Assembly: GCA_027309085.1 (NCBI GenBank)
Contig: DAIDDL010000013.1
Location: 22,176-86,175, forward strand
Direction of reading: 5' to 3'
From: Sulfobacillus sp.
GTDB lineage: Bacteria > Bacillota > Sulfobacillia > Sulfobacillales > Sulfobacillaceae
Length of the DNA stretch: 64,000 nucleotides
Under the pieces are notes generated by a model. That model was not told where the DNA came from, ran no database searches, and worked only from the letters and a program-made list of their open reading frames with translations. Both the position numbers and the translations under genes were made by a program. Positions 50,983-59,913 of the stretch are shown here, in pieces; positions within the stretch are counted from its first letter, which is position 1; each line of letters begins with the position of its first letter.

Positions 50983-51585
50983 ATGAATCATAGCGGCATG
51001 AATCATAGCGGCATGAATCCGAAGGTTGATGAATTTCTAAGGACAGCGAAACACTGGCAAGAAGAATATGCGAAGTTAAGGAATATCGCGCTGGACTGCG
51101 GACTGACCGAAGAATTTAAGTGGGTGCATCCTTGTTACACGTTTGAGGGAAAGAATGTCGTTTTACTACATGGCTTTAAAGAATACTGTGCGCTGCTGTT
51201 TTTCAAAGGCGCGTTGCTGCAAGATGCTCAGGGTATCCTAATCAAACAGACGGAGAATGTACAGGCGGCACGCCAGATCCGCTTCACCAGTCTTCAAGAC
51301 ATTGTGGCAGTGGAAAATGTCTTGAAAGTCTACATTAATGACGCCATTCAAATCGAAAAGTACGCCGTGCCAATTCATAAGACGTCAGAATTCACCATTC
51401 CGGACGAACTGCACAACAAATTTGACAATACTCCGGCCATGAAATCTGCTTTTGAAAAACTGACACCGGGAAGACAAAGAGCCTACCTTCTTTATTTTTC
51501 TCAGCCCAAACAATCTAAAACACGAGAGTCACGGATTGAAAAATGCATGAAGCAAATTCTCAATGGTAAGGGACTCAACGATTAA
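50983..51585 (+). CDS. YdeI/OmpD-associated family protein (DUF1801-like)
   Basis: 200 residues; ATG 50983 after GAAGAGGAGTG. The N-terminus carries a 15-bp tandem repeat giving MNHSGMNHSGMNPK; initiation at the third ATG would yield the usual family start. Characteristic stretches: EFKWVHPCYTFEGKNVVLLHGFKEYCALLFFKG (WVHPCYTFEGKNVVLLHGFK) and FTIPDELHNKFDN, then the C-terminal YdeI helix LTPGRQRAYLLYFSQPKQSKTRESRIEKC (LTPGRQRAYLLYFSQPKQS). Function unknown. Codon use is more AT-rich than neighbours, consistent with lateral acquisition. Confidence 0.88.
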   Translation: MNHSGMNHSGMNPKVDEFLRTAKHWQEEYAKLRNIALDCGLTEEFKWVHPCYTFEGKNVVLLHGFKEYCALLFFKGALLQDAQGILIKQTENVQAARQIRFTSLQDIVAVENVLKVYINDAIQIEKYAVPIHKTSEFTIPDELHNKFDNTPAMKSAFEKLTPGRQRAYLLYFSQPKQSKTRESRIEKCMKQILNGKGLND

Positions 51586-51845
51586 GACTTCTGAAACGGG
51601 CGTCAGTACACGCTTTGCCCCCGACCCGCGACCGCATTGTCCCCGATGTTTCGGGTCTTTCCCCGCCCCTGTTGCCCAAAGCATTGCGGTGCACAGACAC
51701 CCCTGGTGAATGCAGGAGGCAGTACGGGCGGCGCACCGCCGATATGGCCGCGGGTGCACCGCCGCATCTCTTGCCAACCGGGCCAGCAGCAAAAAGCTCG
51801 TGAACCACCTGGCCCGCGAGCTCTTCTTTGATGGTGAATGGGTCC

Positions 51846-52997
51846 TTACTGCAATGCCAGGGCGTAGCTGAGAGCTCCCTCGAAATCCTCCGTTAAATCA
51901 TTGATGCTTTCGATGCCCACGGACACCCGCAGCAGGTTATCCGCCACGTTCCGGCGGTGCCTTTCGTCAGCCGACATCCCCGCATGCGACATGGTGCTGG
52001 GATGGCTGACAATGGTCTCCACCCCGCCCAAACTGACGGCAAAAATCGCATAACGGAGCCGGGATACGAAGGCCGTCCATTCCAAAGACGGGTCAAGCAC
52101 CACCGAGAGCACCGCCCCAGCCCCCAGCGATTGGGCCATATGCGTCTTGATGCCGGGATGGTCTGAAAGACCCGGATAGTAGACCCGCTCGACACCACGG
52201 CGCCCGTGTAGCCAGTTGGCCAGATACAGAGCGTTCCGCTGTGCGCGGTCCATTCTGACCCCGAGGGTTTTGATGCCGCGCAATACCAGCCAACTGTCCT
52301 CGGGGCCTAACACGGCGCCCCACGTCTTCTGATTTTTCCCAATACGGGCAGCAATGTCCTGGTCATTGACCACCACAAGACCGGCAATGACATCGCTGTG
52401 GCCCCCGAGAAACTTGGTGGCTGAGTGCACGACCACATCGATGCCGAGTGTCAGCGGGCGTTGCAGGTAGGGCGACATAAATGTGTTGTCAGCAATGGTG
52501 ACGAGATGGTGGCGGTGGGCAAGCTCCGCTATCATGCGGAGGTCCGTGATTTTTAAAGTCGGATTGGATGGGGTTTCCACATAAATCGCCCGCGTATTCG
52601 GCATGATACTGGCTTGGACTTGGCTCGCATCCCCGGTATCCACAAAACTGGCCTCAAGACCATAGCGCTCCACTAGTTGGCTGACGATCTCAAACGTGCC
52701 TCCATAGAGGTCTAGCGGCAAAATAATGTGGTCTCCCTGGGAGAACAGCATCAGCACGGCCGCAATGGCTGACATGCCCGAGGCAAAGGCGAAACCGTAG
52801 GCGCCCTGTTCCAGGTCGGCGACTGTTTCTTCCAGGGCATGGCGCGTCGGGTTCCCGGACCGGCTGTAGCTCCATGTGCCGGGATGATCCCCGGCGTCCT
52901 GGTGAAAAGTGGACGCATGATAGATTGGTGTGCTGCTCGCTCCTGTCGCCTTGTCGACCAGCGATGCATTGTGAATCAGTTTTGTGAGCATATCCAT
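51846..52997 (-). CDS. Cystathionine gamma-synthase / gamma-lyase family PLP enzyme
   Basis: 383 residues; ATG 52997 (or ATG 52991) after GGGGTGGGGTACGACCC. Fold type I Cys/Met metabolism enzyme: [24 protein letters not shown] in [21 protein letters not shown] and the PLP lysine K195 in [31 protein letters not shown] ([18 protein letters not shown]) completes the site. Synthase, lyase and O-acetylhomoserine sulfhydrylase cannot be told apart reliably. The cystathionine beta-synthase-type enzyme at 1566-2495 could provide its partner reaction in reverse transsulfuration. Confidence 0.9.
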   Translation of the reverse strand: MDMLTKLIHNASLVDKATGASSTPIYHASTFHQDAGDHPGTWSYSRSGNPTRHALEETVADLEQGAYGFAFASGMSAIAAVLMLFSQGDHIILPLDLYGGTFEIVSQLVERYGLEASFVDTGDASQVQASIMPNTRAIYVETPSNPTLKITDLRMIAELAHRHHLVTIADNTFMSPYLQRPLTLGIDVVVHSATKFLGGHSDVIAGLVVVNDQDIAARIGKNQKTWGAVLGPEDSWLVLRGIKTLGVRMDRAQRNALYLANWLHGRRGVERVYYPGLSDHPGIKTHMAQSLGAGAVLSVVLDPSLEWTAFVSRLRYAIFAVSLGGVETIVSHPSTMSHAGMSADERHRRNVADNLLRVSVGIESINDLTEDFEGALSYALALQ

Positions 52998-53111
52998 GGG
53001 TCGTACCCCACCCCTCTTCTCTCGTCTTTCATGGGAGTGTACCGGGAACAGGCAGGAGATACAAGGACCACAGGCTGGGTGGTGGTCCCTGCACTAGGAC
53101 CAGAGGGACCA

Positions 53112-54518
53112 TTAGGGCACAAAACTATCGAGCATGCGGAACAAGCGGGCCAGTCCATTATGGATGGCCGTAGTGCTGAGCGCACTGACACAGATCCGGA
53201 TCCAGTCGCCATAGGTGTCGCCGATCCCGAAAGCGGCGCCGGGCGCAAAAAGGACTTCACGGTTGGCAGCATATTCATGCAGCGCATAAGCATTAATTCG
53301 GCTAGGGAGATGGACAAACAGATAGAATCCCGACGTAGGGCTGCCGTGGACTCTGAGACCGTGGCTTCTGACCAATTCGGATGCTGTGCGCAGCCGCCCG
53401 CTGTAGACACTTTGCGCACGCGCGATATGCTGGGTGACATTGCCACTGCGGAGCCATCCCTCAACCAGCAGCTGCGTCACAGTGCCCGTATGCAAGTCGC
53501 CTATCTGCTTGCGCAGACTCAGATAGTGGACCACGTCCCGGGGCGCCACGACCAACCCCACCCGCAGTCCCGGCGCCAGCAACTTGGATAGAGTATTCAG
53601 GTAAATCACGTGATGGCCCCCCGGGTCCAGGGCTCTGAGCGGCTGGGTGTCCTTCACGGCTAGGAACCCGTAGGCGTCATCTTCGACAATCGGCACCTCG
53701 AATTTCTTGCATAGCGCCAGAACGGCATGGCGCCGCGCCAAGCTCATAACCGCGCTGGTGGGATTCTGAAAAAAGGTCTGCAGGTAAATCATCCGCACCC
53801 GGGAATGGGTCAGAGCATGCTCCAAGGGCGCGAGGGCGATTCCTTCCCCGTCCATGGGCAACGCGAGAACCTGGGCGCCGTGAGACGAGAAAACTTGGAG
53901 AGCGCCCGCAAATGTCGGCGCCTCTGTGACGATCACATCGCCCGGGCCCGCAAGCAAGTCCGTCACATAGTCCAGTCCTTGCAAAGATCCGGAGGTAATC
54001 AGAATATCATCGGGATCGGCGTCAACACCCCTACGCAGCAGGTACTCTTCGCTTAGAGCCTGGCGTACCCGAGCAATTCCCTGAGTTGGGGAATAGGAGA
54101 AGACCTCGCGCACGTGCTGGCTAAATAGGTCGCGCACCACCTCCTGCAATTCCCGCAAGGGGAGAAGGTCCGGGTCGGGCATCCCAATTTCAAAATTATA
54201 CCGCGCAGCACTCCCTGCCGCAGACATCAAGTCACTGAGAAAACTGGAACGGGGAACCTCTCCCATATCCTTGCCCATCGCTGACGGGCTCACGTCGTGG
54301 GGCCGGAGCGGAATGTTGACAACGGTGGGCGCCGACAGAGTCGTCCAGTGCACATAGCCCAGAGCTTGCAATTTCTGCCAAGCCCGGCGCACAGTTGACC
54401 GGCTCACACTGTAACGTTCGGCTGTTTTGCGCTCTGAGGCAAGCAGGTCGCCCACATGCAAAATGCCCTGTTCGATGTCCTGACGAATGCCGTCGGCTAC
54501 CCGCTCAAATTGCGTCAC
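53112..54518 (-). CDS. MocR/PdxR-type GntR regulator with aminotransferase domain
   Basis: 468 residues; GTG 54518 after GGGTGGGAGCCA. N-terminal GntR winged helix to about residue 60 (SRSTVRRAWQKLQALGYVHW), then a fold type I aminotransferase domain from about 110 with SYSPTQGIARVRQAL, SGSLQGLDY, and the PLP lysine K312 in NTLSKLLAPGLRVG. MocR proteins sense PLP or amino-acid adducts and control nearby genes. It lies 114 bp upstream of the metB-like gene on the same strand, a plausible target. Confidence 0.9.
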   Translation of the reverse strand: MTQFERVADGIRQDIEQGILHVGDLLASERKTAERYSVSRSTVRRAWQKLQALGYVHWTTLSAPTVVNIPLRPHDVSPSAMGKDMGEVPRSSFLSDLMSAAGSAARYNFEIGMPDPDLLPLRELQEVVRDLFSQHVREVFSYSPTQGIARVRQALSEEYLLRRGVDADPDDILITSGSLQGLDYVTDLLAGPGDVIVTEAPTFAGALQVFSSHGAQVLALPMDGEGIALAPLEHALTHSRVRMIYLQTFFQNPTSAVMSLARRHAVLALCKKFEVPIVEDDAYGFLAVKDTQPLRALDPGGHHVIYLNTLSKLLAPGLRVGLVVAPRDVVHYLSLRKQIGDLHTGTVTQLLVEGWLRSGNVTQHIARAQSVYSGRLRTASELVRSHGLRVHGSPTSGFYLFVHLPSRINAYALHEYAANREVLFAPGAAFGIGDTYGDWIRICVSALSTTAIHNGLARLFRMLDSFVP

Positions 54519-54626
54519 TGGCTCCCACCCTCACAGTCCTCTTGAACCTGCCGGTGTTGCCAAGAAGCGAGGATGGCCCTTGCCGTCACCGCAGTTCCCG
54601 CATCTTTGGCGTCTCATTACCAGGAT

Positions 54627-55013
54627 CTACGTGACAGCATGCCCGCAACTGGGGCAGAATTTAGCACCGTCAGCGACAGCGGCCCCACACGCCGGGCAAT
54701 GGCTGCCATGTGTGGCGGATTCTTCAGCGCTTCCCGCCGTGAGGGCTTGCTGCGCCGCTGCAACGCGCTGTTTCCGGTCATCAATCTGGTTCATTGCCGC
54801 TGCAATTGAAGGGTCATGGGGGTCCACGGGCTGGTTCCGGCGGATACCCTCATGAACAACCGCTCCCAGGTTTTGCAGTGCCTTGTCCAGGTCTGCCTGA
54901 GCCTGGTTGACCTCGGCCCGCAGTTTGGTCAACGTTAACTGGTGATCGACTTCCTGGGCGGCGCTGTTCACCGCAGCCATTGCTTTGTCTTTGAGATTCT
55001 TCCAGTCCGGCAT
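54627..55013 (-). CDS. Coiled-coil protein with C-terminal zinc ribbon
   Basis: 128 residues; ATG after GATGAGGAGGGTCAAACG. Residues 10-95 are helical and probably coiled coil (AQADLDKALQNLGAVVHEGI, IDDRKQRVAAAQQAL). The C-terminus has a zinc ribbon CPACG-x-x-x-x-x-x-x-x-FCPSCG that binds one metal. Similar zinc-ribbon proteins are widespread with unknown roles; binding of proteins or nucleic acid is possible. The following gap is short and the gene appears independent. Confidence 0.7.
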   Translation of the reverse strand: MPDWKNLKDKAMAAVNSAAQEVDHQLTLTKLRAEVNQAQADLDKALQNLGAVVHEGIRRNQPVDPHDPSIAAAMNQIDDRKQRVAAAQQALTAGSAEESATHGSHCPACGAAVADGAKFCPSCGHAVT

Positions 55014-55162
55014 CGTTTGACCCTCCTCATCCCGTGCTGGGCGGCGTCCCTGCCGTATCCGCAGAGAACTTTCCGCCTCCCTCCTATTATAGAAATGCCC
55101 TCACAGCCCGTGCAACTCCCACGTTCCGGCTCGCCACTGTCACCCACGAGCCCTTTATGAAA

Positions 55163-55191
55163 GGACCGTGACCCGATTAAGGTCACGGTCC
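55163..55191 (-). terminator. Hairpin after the second solute-binding lipoprotein gene
   Basis: GGACCGTGACC (55163-55173) pairs with GGTCACGGTCC (55181-55191). On the minus strand the stem is followed by TTTCAT, a weak T-run. It begins five bases after the stop codon. Confidence 0.65.
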
Positions 55192-55195
55192 GGGA

Positions 55196-56905
55196 TTACT
55201 GGGCCGACCAGTAGTTGGGATAGTAAAGATCGGTGATCGGATTGTACGTTGATTGCACATGGTGCAAGGTATTCACTGTCTCGTTGAGCTGAGCCACCCA
55301 CGGGAACCACAGATACGGGATGTCATGCGCAGCCCACGCTTCATAGGCAAACAGCGCCTGCTTGGTTTGCTGCGGAGTGCCCGGCTGGTACGAATCCTGG
55401 ATCAGCCGGTTCATCGTCGATGAGGCGTAGTGGCCAGCATTGGCTGCTGACCCTGTGGCAAAAAGTTCTCCACCAGTCGGGTAGTAGTCGGGCTGATAAG
55501 TCCAGCCGCCTCCCCAGAACGCCGCATCCCACTTGCTCGGATTGGAATGCATCGTCTGCACGACGTTGTCAAATTGCTCGGGAACCAAGCTCACCTGAAC
55601 TCCTTCTCTGGCCCAGTCCGACTTGACTAGCTGCACAACATCCGCGATCGTCGTGCTGCCCGACGTATAAATCAGGGGGAAGGACAGTTTGACGCCGTGC
55701 TTGGTCATGACCCCATTCACCATGGCCCAGCCATGCGACTCGAGCAGCCGCTTTCCCGCTGTGGGATTAAAAGGGTAGGGGTTGTTCTTCAGCGCCGCGT
55801 CATAAAATTTCGTAGGTGGCTGGGGCGGCACAGGACTGTCCTCCGTCACGCCCTGCCCATGATAGAAGCTATTGATAATCCCTTGCTGGTTAATTCCCAT
55901 TTCGAGGGCTGCCCGCACGTACCGCTGGCTGAATACTGGTCCTAAGCCGCCCTCGGCCAGAGGGCTCTGATTGACCCGTGCCATGTTGAAGCCAAACGCA
56001 TACCCGCTCCAGAAATGGTCATGCGCCAGCTGTCCCTTCGAATCCCACAGCGAGGGAGGCAGATAGCCGACGTCAACTGTCCCGGTCCTCAGCCCGGCAA
56101 ATTCATTGGTCGTCGAGGTCTCGTATTGGAACTCCAGCTTCTTAATCGACGCTTTGTGACCGCCGTACGAGGTATTGGGGACAAACGACCAATAGTCGTT
56201 TGGCGCCATTTGAGAAAATTTAAAAGGACCGTCCACCACGCCGTAGGCCTTGGCCGTTGGGACATTCGCCACACTCTTGATATACGTGAGCTCCTGGGAC
56301 ATGTTGCCCGGATATTTGTCCCAGACACTGGCAGGCACGGGGATAATCTGAGCCAGCCCATTGTGAATGAACCACGACTGGTTTTCCGGGTGCACCAGCG
56401 TGACAATCACTTTGTGAGTCCCGTCAGCCGTGACACTCTGAAAATCTGCCGGCACCCCGCCGCCGCCAGCACCCCCGTACGACCAGACAGCGTTGTTCTG
56501 ACTCGCCGCCTGCATGACATCCCATGTGAACACGACATCTTGCGCGGTAACCGGACGGCCATTGGACCAGGCATATTTGCTGCCGAGAGTGATGACATAC
56601 CGCGTCCCGCTAGGATTGTAGGTAATGGATTGCGCCAAGGATTTTTGATAATCAATGCCATCAGTCTTGCTGATATAGACCAAGGGCTTGTACATCAGGA
56701 AATTCATCTGGCTGTTTACATCAATAAATGCGGTCGACGATAACACAGGGAAAAACCAGTTGGGCTCTGTCTGCACGGGCAGCGCCATGACAACTGTAGA
56801 CAGCGCGCTGCTGTGAGGAGCTTGGCCTGCAGTGGACGTTCCACATCCGGCCAACGTCATGCCCAGCCCTGCCGCCGTTAGAGCAAATACGCGGATTTTT
56901 ACCAT
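55196..56905 (-). CDS. Oligopeptide/solute-binding lipoprotein (SBP family 5), orphan
   Basis: 569 residues; ATG 56905 after GTTAGGAGGCACTTTT. Lipobox MTLAGC with lipidated C21. It is a full-length paralogue of the protein at 31011-32753: both contain DGIDYQ-S-LAQS-TYN, SNGRPVTA-DVVFTWD, SWFIHNGLAQI-type segments, and end with STYNPIT. Alignment by eye suggests over half of residues are shared. No ABC permease or ATPase lies nearby, so it must work with a transporter encoded elsewhere or act as a receptor. Confidence 0.9.
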   Translation of the reverse strand: MVKIRVFALTAAGLGMTLAGCGTSTAGQAPHSSALSTVVMALPVQTEPNWFFPVLSSTAFIDVNSQMNFLMYKPLVYISKTDGIDYQKSLAQSITYNPSGTRYVITLGSKYAWSNGRPVTAQDVVFTWDVMQAASQNNAVWSYGGAGGGGVPADFQSVTADGTHKVIVTLVHPENQSWFIHNGLAQIIPVPASVWDKYPGNMSQELTYIKSVANVPTAKAYGVVDGPFKFSQMAPNDYWSFVPNTSYGGHKASIKKLEFQYETSTTNEFAGLRTGTVDVGYLPPSLWDSKGQLAHDHFWSGYAFGFNMARVNQSPLAEGGLGPVFSQRYVRAALEMGINQQGIINSFYHGQGVTEDSPVPPQPPTKFYDAALKNNPYPFNPTAGKRLLESHGWAMVNGVMTKHGVKLSFPLIYTSGSTTIADVVQLVKSDWAREGVQVSLVPEQFDNVVQTMHSNPSKWDAAFWGGGWTYQPDYYPTGGELFATGSAANAGHYASSTMNRLIQDSYQPGTPQQTKQALFAYEAWAAHDIPYLWFPWVAQLNETVNTLHHVQSTYNPITDLYYPNYWSAQ

Positions 56906-57033
56906 AAAAGTGCCTCCTAACCGGTGATAGGGTGGTACGGGCGGATTCGTCCACATCGCGGACTGCTTCCTCGTATAAAAAGGGAGTGACCAAAAATCGG
57001 TAAAATTCGACATTGTTTTCAATTATATTTGCT

Positions 57034-57061
57034 ATTATACAGAAAAGTTATGCACAAGCAA
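57034..57061 (-). promoter_or_regulatory. Promoter of the second solute-binding lipoprotein gene
   Basis: On the minus strand TTGCTT (57061-57056) and TATAAT (57039-57034) are 16 bases apart. Transcription would start about 120 bases before the ATG. The shared AATTCGACA-type sequence lies downstream of the -10 at about 57004-57012. Confidence 0.5.
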
Positions 57062-57200
57062 TAGTATGTAAAAAGAAAGTCGCCGCAACCATGGGAGGAA
57101 ACGGCGGAGCGGTTCTAGCCAATTGGGACCGGGCGCACTGCCCATCCCGGTCCTTGACCATTTTGGGATCGCGGCGGACCCCGTCTGGAAAGAACTGCGG

Positions 57201-58064
57201 TTACGACGGTTTTTTGCGGCGCGGGATCAGTGCCGCAATGCGGTCCCAGTCGTCCGCCGTCAACTGGGTGAGACTGTTGAATTCTCCGGCTCCATTGAGC
57301 CACTCTCCCCCATCCACGGTCACCACTTCGCCGTTGATGAACGACGCATAGTCAGAAATGAGATAGGCAGCCAGATTCGCAAGCTCTTCAGGCTGCCCTG
57401 TGCGTCCCAGAGGCACCCGGTCACCCATACTGGCTGCAATTTCCGGAGTCGGGGCCAATCGCGCCCATGCCCCCTCTGTCGGAAAGGGGCCGGGAGCAAT
57501 AGCCACCTGGCGGATGTGGTAGCGTGCCCATTCCACAGCCAATGAGCGCGTCATCGCCAGTACTCCGGCCTTGGCGACGGCCGACGGCACAACGAACGCT
57601 GAACCCGTCCAGGCATAAGATGCGACAATATTGAGAACGGTTCCCCCTGTCCCCTCCGCGATCCAGCGCTTCCCCGCTTCCATAGTGCAGTACAGAGACC
57701 CGTGGAGCACAATATTGATGACCGCGTCCACCGCGCGCGGCGATAGCCGTTCCGTTGGACTGATAAAATTTCCGGCCGCATTGTTGACGAGAACATCCAA
57801 CTGGCCATATTCTTCCCAGATCTCACTCATCACCTGAGCCACACGGTCTGAATCCCTGACATCACAACCCCGGAAGATCACGGGAATGCCCTGGCTTTCC
57901 AATTCCTTCGCCGTTTGTTCGAGGACCTCCAGACGTCGGCCAATGATGGCAATTTTAGCTCCCAGTTCACCAAAGCGTAACGCCATCGCTTTGCCCAGCC
58001 CAGTACCTCCTCCTGTAATCAAGATCACCTTGTCTGTCAGCGCCTCTGGCATAAACCTTTCCAT
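57201..58064 (-). CDS. SDR oxidoreductase, 2,4-dienoyl-CoA reductase-like
   Basis: 287 residues; ATG 58064 (AAAGGAATGAAGTGTGC upstream). NADP loop ITGGGTGLGKAMA, NNAAGNFISPTERLSP, and SYAWTGSAFVVPSAVAKAGV: as in animal and bacterial 2,4-dienoyl-CoA reductases of the SDR type, the usual Y-x-x-x-K reads SAVAK and an earlier Tyr in SYAW is available. It would remove double bases of unsaturated acyl-CoA intermediates with NADPH, a function that fits the hydratases in this window. A perfect TATAAT on the minus strand lies at 58177-58172. Confidence 0.85.
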   Translation of the reverse strand: MERFMPEALTDKVILITGGGTGLGKAMALRFGELGAKIAIIGRRLEVLEQTAKELESQGIPVIFRGCDVRDSDRVAQVMSEIWEEYGQLDVLVNNAAGNFISPTERLSPRAVDAVINIVLHGSLYCTMEAGKRWIAEGTGGTVLNIVASYAWTGSAFVVPSAVAKAGVLAMTRSLAVEWARYHIRQVAIAPGPFPTEGAWARLAPTPEIAASMGDRVPLGRTGQPEELANLAAYLISDYASFINGEVVTVDGGEWLNGAGEFNSLTQLTADDWDRIAALIPRRKKPS

Positions 58065-58260
58065 GCACACTTCATTCCTTTCATTTTTCATCATGGGTTC
58101 GCTTCCCGGCCAGGTGCATCGCACGGCCAACCGGGCGAAGGTTCTCACAAAACGGTGACACATCCCACTTAATTATAGAACTAAAAAATTTGCCGCGCGC
58201 AAGTTTCCCGTTAGAGAGAATTTTTATCAGCCCTGCTAGTCTTTACGCCCGCCGTTCCAG

Positions 58261-58284
58261 CTGGGGGCCAGCGCTGGCCCCCAG
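58261..58284. repeat. 24-bp perfect palindrome between the SDR and peroxiredoxin genes
   Basis: CTGGGGGCCAGC is followed immediately by its exact reverse complement. There is no loop and no T-run. It lies between the peroxiredoxin terminator and the SDR promoter and may be a barrier hairpin or operator. Confidence 0.5.
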
Positions 58285-58336
58285 TCCCTTTGGTCGAGCA
58301 GTCCGCTTTACCCCTCCCGGACATTGATTTTTACCC

Positions 58337-58364
58337 AAAAAAACCCGCAGCCAGAGCTTGCGGG
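58337..58364 (-). terminator. Intrinsic terminator of the peroxiredoxin gene
   Basis: On the minus strand CCCGCA (58364-58359) pairs with TGCGGG (58349-58344) across a nine-base loop, followed by seven T (58343-58337). It is 22 bp after the stop. Confidence 0.85.
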
Positions 58365-58385
58365 CCCGATGCCTTGCGAATCTTG

Positions 58386-59042
58386 TTAAAGTTTTTTGGT
58401 GCAAAAATACCACGTTTTGCAATCCACGTCCTTTTGCTTTTTCCTGTCGTCCAGGGCGCTCACGGTGTTGGGGGGAGATACAATCACCGCGTCACCGGGC
58501 TGCCAGTTGGCCCCGGTATTGACTTTGTATTGGTCCACGGTCTGCAAGGACTTGAGCACACGGATCACCTCGTCAATGTTCCGGCCTGTCGTCATGGGAT
58601 AGTAAATCATCAGACGCAAAAGACCCTCGGGGTCAATGATAAACAGGGCCCGAACCGCCTGGGTTGTTGCCGCCTTGGGGTGAATCATCCCATAGAGCTT
58701 GGACACATGCATGTCCAAATCCGCGATGATAGGAAACGGTGTGTGCTGCCCAAACGTCTCCTGAATCGAATTGACCCACGCAATATGCGAAAAAATCGAG
58801 TCAATGCTGAGGCCGAGCAGCTGGGTATTCATGTCGTCAAATTCCTTTTTGCGTTCCGAGAATCCCATGAATTCCGTCGTACAGACCGGCGTAAAATCTG
58901 CCGGATGGGAATACATCACCACCCATTTGCCCCGGTAGTCGGACAGGTGGATATGGCCAAACGTCGTGTCGGCCTCAAAATCAGGAGCTGGCTCATTGAG
59001 TCTCGGCATGGGCTGCATTGCCAAAATCTCTGCGGTTTCCAT
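58386..59042 (-). CDS. Peroxiredoxin, 1-Cys/Prx6-like archaeal type
   Basis: 218 residues; ATG after TTAAATAGGAGGTTGTTAAG. Peroxidatic C54 in PADFTPVCTTE, with Arg of the active site further on, and the long C-terminal domain of Prx6-like proteins (MTTGRNIDEVIRVLKSLQ). Two cysteines near the end, C208 and C214, occur in many archaeal and thermophile members and act as resolving residues. It reduces peroxides in the cytosol. A TATGAT -10 with a TG extension lies about 60 bases upstream of the start. Confidence 0.93.
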   Translation of the reverse strand: METAEILAMQPMPRLNEPAPDFEADTTFGHIHLSDYRGKWVVMYSHPADFTPVCTTEFMGFSERKKEFDDMNTQLLGLSIDSIFSHIAWVNSIQETFGQHTPFPIIADLDMHVSKLYGMIHPKAATTQAVRALFIIDPEGLLRLMIYYPMTTGRNIDEVIRVLKSLQTVDQYKVNTGANWQPGDAVIVSPPNTVSALDDRKKQKDVDCKTWYFCTKKL

Positions 59043-59329
59043 CTTAACAACCTCCTATTTAATACTCTGTACTACATCATACCAACCTGATTGTAAGTGC
59101 TGCATGGTACTCTGTCAAGCATTCCCACTTTTTCCGGGAGCATGCGCCGGCACGGGCACCTGAAAAATGCTCGCCCCTCTTCCGTGGCCCCCTCGCGGCA
59201 GCCATCCTCTGAGAGGCCTGTGGTCCTGATCCTGAATTCCCAGGCACGGCTGTCAAAATGGCCAAGAGGCGGCAAATATGCTATGAATGGTAGAGAACCG
59301 TCAGACGATATGCAGTGGGAGGAAAAGGG

Positions 59330-59812
59330 ATGGAACAGGAAGCCAAAAAGCGCAGTCTGCGCATGATTACTTATGGCCTGTATGTATTGACGGCCAAAGA
59401 CGGGGACGAAGTCTCCGCCGGAACGGTCAACTGGCTGTCTCAAGCGTCATTTGCACCGCCGCTGGTCATGGTAGGGGTAAAGAAAGACAGCCACCTTCAT
59501 GCCTTAGTAGAAAAGACACAAAAGATTGCAGTCAGCATCCTCGATGCGGGACAGAAAGACATCGCGGGAGACTTCTTCCGGCCGACCAAGGTTGAAGGCA
59601 GCCAAATCAATGGCCACGAGTTTGAATTCTCCACCGTCTACACATTGCCGCTGCTTACGGAATGCCCCGCCTGGTTCGAAGCCCAAGTCACCGACACCGT
59701 CTCGCGCGGCGATCATACCGTGTTTGTCGCCGAAGTCACTGGCGCCGGTGTGCGCCAGCCCGATGCGCTGCCTCTGGTAATGCGGGAAACCGGGTGGTTT
59801 TACGGTGGCTGA
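59330..59812 (+). CDS. Flavin reductase-like FMN-binding protein
   Basis: 160 residues; ATG 59330 after GTGGGAGGAAAAGGG. Split-barrel flavin reductase pattern: MITYGLYVLTAKDGDEVSAGTVNWLSQASFAPPLVMVGV, of which AGTVNWLSQASFAPPLVMVG holds the FMN-phosphate contacts; then KIAVSILDAGQKDIA and a late DHTVFVAEV strand with the conserved His. It likely reduces flavin or binds FMN in a small dimeric enzyme. Ends at a terminator; no partner monooxygenase gene is adjacent. Confidence 0.88.
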   Translation: MEQEAKKRSLRMITYGLYVLTAKDGDEVSAGTVNWLSQASFAPPLVMVGVKKDSHLHALVEKTQKIAVSILDAGQKDIAGDFFRPTKVEGSQINGHEFEFSTVYTLPLLTECPAWFEAQVTDTVSRGDHTVFVAEVTGAGVRQPDALPLVMRETGWFYGG

Positions 59813-59822
59813 AACAGTGACC

Positions 59823-59849
59823 GGCCTGGAAAGTACTTCCAGGCCTTTT
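59823..59849 (+). terminator. Intrinsic terminator after the flavin reductase-like gene
   Basis: GGCCTGGAA (59823-59831) and TTCCAGGCC (59837-59845) with a five-base loop, then TTTTC. Confidence 0.8.
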
Positions 59850-59913
59850 CATCTGCACCCGCTGTCCAGTCTGTGAAGGCAACAGCGGCATTCTCAAAAA
59901 GGGAGGCCTGACG

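Noticed and set aside
51529..51808. Overlapping minus-strand ORFs of about 80 codons between the YdeI-like and metB-like genes
   Set aside because: No ribosome binding site, Arg/Gly-rich translation typical of GC-rich noncoding DNA, and partial overlap with the YdeI-like gene.
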